In this document: positions 52,501-61,500 of the stretch, in pieces
How the letters are laid out: each line of letters begins with the position of its first letter
Position numbering within the stretch: the stretch's first letter is position 1
From: Tubulanus polymorphus
Lineage: Eukaryota; Nemertea; Palaeonemertea; Tubulaniformes; Tubulanidae
Direction: 5' to 3'
NCBI RefSeq assembly: GCF_964204645.1
Contig: NC_134031.1
Coordinates: forward strand, 5,067,001 to 5,131,000
DNA: 64,000 bases
Notes under the pieces: generated by a model
The model's database searches: none
What the model was told of the DNA's origin: nothing
What the model saw: only the letters and a program-made list of their open reading frames with translations
Made by a program: the position numbers and the translations under genes

Positions 52501-55500
52501 TTTAGAGCAAAAATTGGAACAATGGGTGGATTAGGAATATTATATACTAAAGAATTTGGTAAAATAATGACAAATTCAGATATAAGAACACTAAATTGGA
52601 ATGAATTACCAAAATATTATAATAATATACAACAACAAAACAATAATGGTTGGGTTAATTTCATTTTAGAAAATGGTGAAGGTTTTACTCAAGCTGGTAT
52701 ACAAAGAATAAATCAATCTATTAGAATTTATTTGATATGTATTTTAGGCGCTCAAGTTGAAACAAGATCCCCAATAATTGGAAATGATAACACTTCATTC
52801 GATGCGCAGAAACAGTTTAAAGTTTTATTTGAAGATTCAATTCATAATGATAAAAATAGATCGATTCCAGAAAACATTGTAAGATATCAAAATTATTTAG
52901 ATAAATCTCATGTAAGACTTAATTATTGTATAGGCCCTAATCTATTAATTATTTCTAATGATTTAGTATTAAAGATGGGAAACATAATTGGTTATAATAA
53001 TCTAATTAAAACTGCAACAATAAATAATTCATTTGGGTTAAATGATATAAATAAAAAGATTATTACTGCTCCAAAATTAATGGAAGGTGAAAAAAATAAA
53101 AAACATATTCAATCAACAGAAACTAAAACTAAGAATATTAAATTGGATAATGATTCTAAAATAAAAGATTACAATACTACAGAAAATGGTGCCGTACGGC
53201 ACCCACACGGTGATAATAGAACCGATATTATTCAACATGATATAATTAAACTAAATGATGATAATAAATCCCATGAAAATACTAAATTAGCTATAACTTG
53301 TATAGGAATTGTAATCGGAGGAATATTATATTTTAAATTTTAATTTTTTTATTATGTAAATGGATGTAGAAGGTGGAGAAGATATTCCATTGGATGACAT
53401 GGGAAATAATAATGAAGGATATATTGATGATGATTATAATGATGCAGAAACTAATATTGATAATGATGATGAATCAGCATATAATTCTAATTTAACTACA
53501 CCTGAATTTATTGACAAAGCACGTTCAAAGATAAGTATTGAAAATGAAGTACCAGAATTAACAGAAAAAGAATTAAAATATAATAAAATAACTAGCAATT
53601 TTAAACTTTTATTTGAAAGATCTGGATATTTAATCAATGATGAAGGTGCCAACCTTTTAGCGCCAGATTTAAAATATTTAAATGGTGAATATTATTATCG
53701 TTTGAAAGGAGATTATTATATTAAGATCACTTATAGAAATAGAATATTAGCAAAATTAACTTTGATGAGGGTAGAACTATCTAAAATTAAAAGAATAAGT
53801 AATAGTAATGAAATAACTGATGTTACAAAAGAAGAAAGAAATGAAAATCTAGAAACATTTAAATATAATGTTTCTAGATTATTTAAAACAATCGAAAATA
53901 ATCTAGAAACATATGAAGAGTTTAAAGATCGATTAGATAAATTAGGTAAATCAGAACCAGAAACAAGTTCTGAACAGAATATAACTTCCAAAACTAGTAA
54001 ACTTAAATCAAATAAAGTTCCAATTGAAAAACTTTTACCGAATGGGTTACTTGATGCAACAGATCAAGAATTAGAAGATTTAGATATATTTTCTGACAAA
54101 GCAATTAGAGAAATTATTAGTATAAGACTTGCATCTGATAAAAATGCACATGATAAAAGTATAAGAGATTTTAAAATTAGATTTTTAGAAAAAGAATTAA
54201 CTGATAAAAATAAAGAAATAGAACAATTAAAGTCTGATTTAGATCATCAAGTAATTGATGAAATAGAATATAGGCAAAAAGAATTACGTTTAGAAAAAGA
54301 AATAGATGATTTAGAATATAACATAGAATTACAAAAAGAAGAAATTAAATTATTATTAAAATCATATGATTATAATATTAATAGATTAAAAGATGTTTTT
54401 AAAAGATATCTAATAAAACCAAATTCTGAAATATCATTAAAAGACAGAATAAAGTTATTATTTAAATTAGAAGGAATAACAATTCTTTCAATTCTAACAG
54501 CTGTAACTATGGTTTTTACAACAATTGGTTTAGCTATTTCAAATTCATTAAAATCTACTCCTACTCCCACTCCCAATAAACCAGATAAACCTCCAGGTAA
54601 TAATTCTATACAAGATAAAGTTAAGGATGGTTTAAAGAAATTAGCAAAATATTTATGGGAACTATCTAAAAAATCTGCTGCAGCATTGCCAGGAGTTATT
54701 GCTTCAATTGTTGGTTTTATATTGAAATCTGCAGGAAACATTATTAACTTTGCTGCTGAACATATTATTTTATTTTTAATTACAGTTGTTAGTGCTATTA
54801 TTTTTGGTTTAGTAAATATGATATCAAAAAATATCAAGTAAACATGATATCAAAAAATATCAAGTAAACATGATATCAAAAAATATCAAGTAAACCATGA
54901 TATCAAAAAATATCAAGTAAACATGATAAAAAATAAATAATTAATTTTTTTGTTAAATAAATGAGTGGGAGTTATATCAATCCTTCTAAGAATCATAGAA
55001 TATCTAATGCTATTAAAGCAGAAAGATCACATCATATAATTACTCATAACCCTTCAAATATTAATCCCGATGAAACTTTATATGTTAGAATTCCTAGATT
55101 AACACAAAATACTTTTTATGTTCCAAACAGTATTTATTTATCAGCCGATATAAAAGTAATCGGTAATAATAATAATTATGTCGTTGATAATGTTGGAAGA
55201 TATTTGATTAAAAAGTTAACAATAAAGATTGGTCCAGAAACAGTTTTCTCATTAGATGATTATAATTTATTTTCACATTATAAAGATTTATGGTTAACTA
55301 AAGAAAATAGAAATAATATGATATTTCAAGGAATTCAATCAGAAAACCAAAATAAATTAAGATCAGAAGCTAATAGCGCAATATTAACTAATGATGTAGA
55401 TAAATTGATAAAAAGTATATATGGAAGCAAATATAAAATTCCATTAGACTTTGAATTGATAAATAATAATGCACCTTTATATAAATACGCAATTCAAGAA

Positions 55501-58500
55501 GATATTATATTTGAGATAATATTTGCTCCTGTAAATGAAATTGTATTATCTAGTGTTAATAAAGATATGAGTTATAAATTATCGAATATATGTTTAGAAT
55601 ATGATACAGTAACTGATGAAAATATTTCAAGTATAATTCAAACTCAATACAATCAAGGGTTTTCATTATTATATGATTCTATTGATAAATTTAAAACTGT
55701 AACTATTAATGCAAATGATGAAATAATTAACGAGAATATTAACTTCCCAAGAAGATCTATTAAAGGTATATTAATATTTTTTACCATTGGAACGTATACT
55801 AATGGCGCAATAAATGTTGACAATTATTATAATCCTGAAATAACAAAAGTAGAAATAACTATCGAAGGTATAGCAAATAAAATATTTTGTCAAGGAATGA
55901 GAATGATTGATCAATGGCCAGAAATTAGAAAACATTTTATGAATGAAAAAGTGAAATCATCTGAAAATTGTAACATTAATCAAATTGATTATTATACCGG
56001 TAATAAATATGCATTATGGTTAGATTTTAGAACAACTGAAGATAACTTATTACATGGTTCTGGAAAAAAACTACAAAATACAAAAGATGGAATACAATTA
56101 TTCATGACAAAGAAAAAGGGAATCAAAAATTTTAAAATGCATATTTATATTATATCTGACGCGCAATTAAATATTGTAAATTCACAATTAGATAGTGTTA
56201 TGTATTAAAATTTTAACTTTAATAAAAATATATATAATAAATGGAAGGTGGAATATATGAAATACAATCTCCAAGTGAAATGATATCAGATATATATTAT
56301 ATATTACCTTATGATGAATACAGTAAGCATTTTGGAGATTGCTTTAATCAATTCAAATATAGAATAAGTAAAATAGATAAGAATATTGAAACAAAAAAAG
56401 AAAATAATATTGAACCTAAAATAGAAGATAATATTGAATATAAAATAGAAGATAATATTGAAACTAAAATAGAAGATAGTAATAATATTGAAACTAAAAT
56501 AGAAGATGTAACAGCATCTACATCTTATAATATACCCTCTACATATGATATTGAATCAAAAAAAGATTATAATCAAAAATATTGTGATGTATGTAAGAAA
56601 TATATATCATATAAAAATTGGGCATCACATAAGAAATCAAAGAAACATATAGAAAAAGAAAAGAATAATAATGATAATAATATATCAGTTAGTAATATAA
56701 AAGATAATGTTAACCCAATTGAAACTAATGATACCATAGATAATATAACAGATGATGTAATAAATAATGTTAACCCAATTGAAACTAATGATAATGATAT
56801 AACAGATAATGAAATAATTGATGATTCTAAAAAACATTGTAACATTTGTAATTTAGATATTTCTAAAAGTAATTTTTCTAAACATAAAAAATCTAAGTGG
56901 CACATAGAAAATGAAAAAGAATTAATATGTGATTATTGTAATAAAGAAATTGAACCTGTTGATAAAATTACTCATTATAAATCAAAATTACATCTAATTA
57001 ATGTTTATAAAGATGTGGGTATGTTACCATTGTTAGATGAACCAAAAAAATATATCAAATATTTTAATCCTGAAACTAAACAATATTATATATTCTTTAA
57101 GTTGTTATTTGATAAATTATTAGCTTATGCAGAAGATAATCCTGACCAAATATATAAATTAGCGTATAATGGATACCTAGATTTATTTAATTTAATAAAT
57201 GATTTTGAATTTGATTTTGATGGTGATAATTCATATGATTACTTTGAAAAATTAAGAATAAAAGCTGGATTAAGTGATGATGAACGTAGAATGAAGGGTG
57301 AAATAGAATTAATAAATATGCCAAAGACTTCTGATGAATTTGATATAAACAAAGATGATTTTATAAATGTATTAGAAACAAAATTAGAATAATTATTATA
57401 AAACTATTTATATATCTATAAAAATATTTATATATCTATGCACTAGACGTACGAGTAAGAAAGTAAGAATCCAAGAATCCTTGCCAAGAAATATAAATTA
57501 TAAACATAAATTATAAATATAAATTATAAATATAAATTATAAACATAAATTATAAAAATAAATTATAAACATAAATTATAAACATAGTTTTAATATATGA
57601 TTTATTCATTATTATATATTTCATTTAATAATTCATATTTCTATGGACTAGACGTACGTAAGAATCCAAGATTCTTGCCAAGAAAGTAAAAAGGTAAGAA
57701 TCTTACTTTCTTACTCGTACGTCTAGTACATAGATATATAAATTAGTTTCTATAATATTCCAAATTAGGATTTTATTTTATAAATTTATATTCATATGGA
57801 AATTGTAATCTCATAAGTAATTTGGAACCTTTCTTATTTTTTAATTTATTCATATATTCATCATGTAATTCAGGAGGTATAATTTGATTTTCTTCCGATG
57901 ATTGTTGCATAGATTTTCTATCTTTGTTGTAGAATAAAACTAGAAATCTTATATTCTCCCTAAAGTCTTTAACAATTGAATTATATTTTTGATTTAAAAC
58001 CCATGTTGTTATCCCAAAATGTCTACCAGAGAAAGCTAAATAACATAACTCACTTTCTCTAATTTTAGAATCATGTAAATTTGCGCAATCATCGATAATA
58101 AGTAATGTATTAGATCCTTTATAAATATCAATTGCTATTTTTATACAATTATCTAAATTATCTTTCACTGTTTTAGAATTTAATATAATAAACTTTTTAT
58201 CTTTAAAAACTATATCTCTATTATACGTTTCATTCATTTCATAAGTTGGGCAGAATAATATTATATTATCAAAATGATTTTTATAAATAGTTTCTAATAA
58301 ATCTAATATGAAGTGTGTTTTACCACAATTCGTAACTCCAGTAACTAACATATATTATGTGGTTCAAATATAAACAAATCTTTATTCATTTATTCTTTTA
58401 ATTTTACTAGATAAAATCCATTCATTAAATTTATCATCATATCCTTTATATTTCACCAGAGAATATTTCTTACCGCGTAATGTTTTAGTTTTTAATACCT

Positions 58501-61500
58501 TTTCTATTTTGTATTCTATTTCATCTGGATTTGGTACTAATGATAATTCTTGTTCATAAAAATAACCTAATATTTCTTCATCTTTTAAATCAAACAATTT
58601 ATAAACAAATGGTTTAGTTAATATTATCTTTTTAATTTCAAATATTTCTTCAGTAAAATTAGGGGTATAACCTTTATAAAATGTTTTTCGATATTTAGAA
58701 ATTCTAACATGTTGTCCTATTTTAAATTTAGGTTCTCCAAAATCATGTGTAACAAATGCTCCATATAAATTATTCCAAACTATTTCTGAATTTTCTTCTT
58801 TTCTAGCTTGTATAGGTTTCATATTTATAGAACTATGTTTAGAATTATTATAACCTTTAACTAAATCATCTAACACATCGATATATTTATATGTTTCATT
58901 AGCGGTGAAATATTTCCACATTCTAGTTTTCAATGTTTTATTAAATCTTTCTATAACAGATGCTTTTTTATCTGAATGTGTTGAAAAATATTCTACATCG
59001 TTATCAGTTAATAGTTTTTTAAAATGTTTGTTATAAAATTCTTTACCTTCATCAAATTGTATTTTATCTGGGATAGCTTCTTTAAATATTAATTTGAAAG
59101 AATTTGTAACTTCTATACCAGTTTTATTTTTAATCGGGATACTCCATGCGTATCTACTGAATATATCTATAACATTTAGTATCCAAAAATATCCTTTGTT
59201 ATATTCTTCTAAGTTTTTCATATCAATTAAATCAGCTTGCCATTGTTGGTCAATACATGAAACCATTACTTTTCTTGTTAAATATTTTTTATCCATCTTT
59301 TTATGAATTTGATATGTGGGTTGATTTTGTAACCATGATTTCAATTCACTATATTTTATATTGCTATTATCAGATTTAATTTTATTCCATAATTCTGAAA
59401 CGTTAGAATATGATACTTCACTTTCTGGGTTATAATATAAATCTCTTAAATATTGTTCTTTTTTCATCTTATTTTAATCCATTAATAATAATTTAGATTT
59501 AGTTTCAATGGCTTTATGATTTGACTTATTTTCTGGTATAATAGGTTTATCATCATCGGAATCATATTTATCATCAGATTTAAATTTTGATTTATATATT
59601 ACACCGGATAATATAATAACTGTTACTAATCCAATTGTAATATATAATTTATAATTACTTCCAGCATTAGAAGAATCAGATGGATTATTATTTGAATCAA
59701 TATCAGGTGATTCATTTATATCAGTTAATTTCTTTTTCTTAGCTTTTTTTAATTCTGATGATCTTTTACCTAATTCTCTTGCCAATTTAATTTGTTTCTC
59801 AGATCTAGGCTTTTTCTTAACTCCATCACTCATTTATTTTAGTTAATTTTTGTTTTGATTCATTTTCTGTTTCACTGTTTGGTTGTAGTACATCTGTTTC
59901 GTTCTTACCTGATTTATATTCCATAGGCTTGATGTTCGAAAATGTTATGACACCAGTAGAAATCAACGTCATAACCGATCCTAATTGAAATGAAGCATAA
60001 CCGACCCATTTTTGTAATTCAGTCATAACTAAATAGTCATTTTTCAAATCATTATATAATTTATTTTCATCATCAATTGGTATTAACTGGTTACATAATT
60101 TTGAATAACATTTGACAATACCATTCGAAATAGAATCATTTATTTTAGATAATCTTGCCTCTTCATAAATCTTAAAATATTTTTTACTTTATCGGGTTTC
60201 ATAGCATCTAATTCTTGAAAAGTAATAGTCTTAGTTAAAAACTCTTTAGTTTTTCCACCAGCAATCAATAGTTCTAGATGATGCTTACAATATAAATAGT
60301 ATTCATAATCTATATTGTTATTAACTTGAATAGAATTAGAAACAACTGTATCTTTATTATCACTAATACCTAAATCATCTAATGTTTTTTCAATATCAAT
60401 ACTATTCTTATTAGATTTCTTTGACATTTATATTAGAGAAAAAGAGCAAAAAAAATATTATAAGTATTCTTCAAATGATACTAGATAGTAAAAGTTAAAG
60501 AACTCTAGTATTGACTACTGATACTAGCTATTTGAATTTAAAGAATTTCTATTCGGATCTATTCAAAATATAAAGTATTCTCTTTTTGAAAAGAAAATAT
60601 TAAAAATATAATAGAATTCACTAGCTAGTTGAAGTTACTGTTTTTTTATTATATTTTATTTAAATTCTATTTGATATCTCACTACTATTGTCTATCACTG
60701 TGTGGGTGCTGTTTATGGCACCATCTATTAGGAGCAGTAACTATAACTGTCCAGATAAGTCATTTCGGATCCTTGATATCAAATTCCTCAACGTATCGTT
60801 CATTATTTGGATTATTATTCCATTGATCAATAAATGTCTTTGCCTTTGTTAACTGTTCTAAATATAACTGTAAATCTAGTTTATTAGATTTGATTTGATT
60901 TTCTTTCTTTTCTAAAGGTCTTAAATTTTTCCAACCCCAAATAAGTTTTTTATTGTATTCATCATTCATGTTAAATTTAGATATTGGTAACACGTGATCA
61001 ATATGGTAATAATCCCCATAATTATCTATATTCATTTTATCATCGAATTGAAATATAATCCATGATTTGAGAAATTCATCTGAACAACCCAATAGATTAG
61101 ATAGTGTTTCTGAATGTGTTTCTTTGTTGAATAATTGTGTTAATCTAGACCTTAAGCATTGTTTCAATCTAAAATTAAGATCTGTTTGATATCTTTCTCT
61201 CATATATTTTGTCATATAATAATTATAATGTTCTATATTATCTTCTCGATATTGTTTGGTATATAGTTTAGTACAAGTTTTACAACAATATTGAAAACCA
61301 TCTTTGCTAATCTTACGCTTACTAAATTCTGTTAATGATTTATTTAATTCACATTTAGAACACTTTTTGTAATATATGTTTATAACGCCAGTGTTATTTG
61401 TAATATTGATAATTTGTGGTTGTTCTGGTTCCATTTATTATACGTATTTTTTTACTAAATTGGTTAATATTTTAGAATCCTCTTCGATTTCTTCAATCAA

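Larger units (their letters stand above)
57393..57772. other. Convergent-block junction with inverted and tandem repeats
   Basis: This 380-bp noncoding gap separates the rightward and leftward gene blocks. It contains a long inverted repeat, a 13-bp tandem array and a third copy of CTATGGACTAGACGTACG near 57640. It could serve as a two-way transcription terminator or an internal replication signal. The sequence does not decide between these. Confidence 0.7.

Noticed and set aside
54370-54837. 155-codon frame opposite the 493-aa gene
   Set aside because: Antisense shadow. The plus-strand frame has the start motif and family features.
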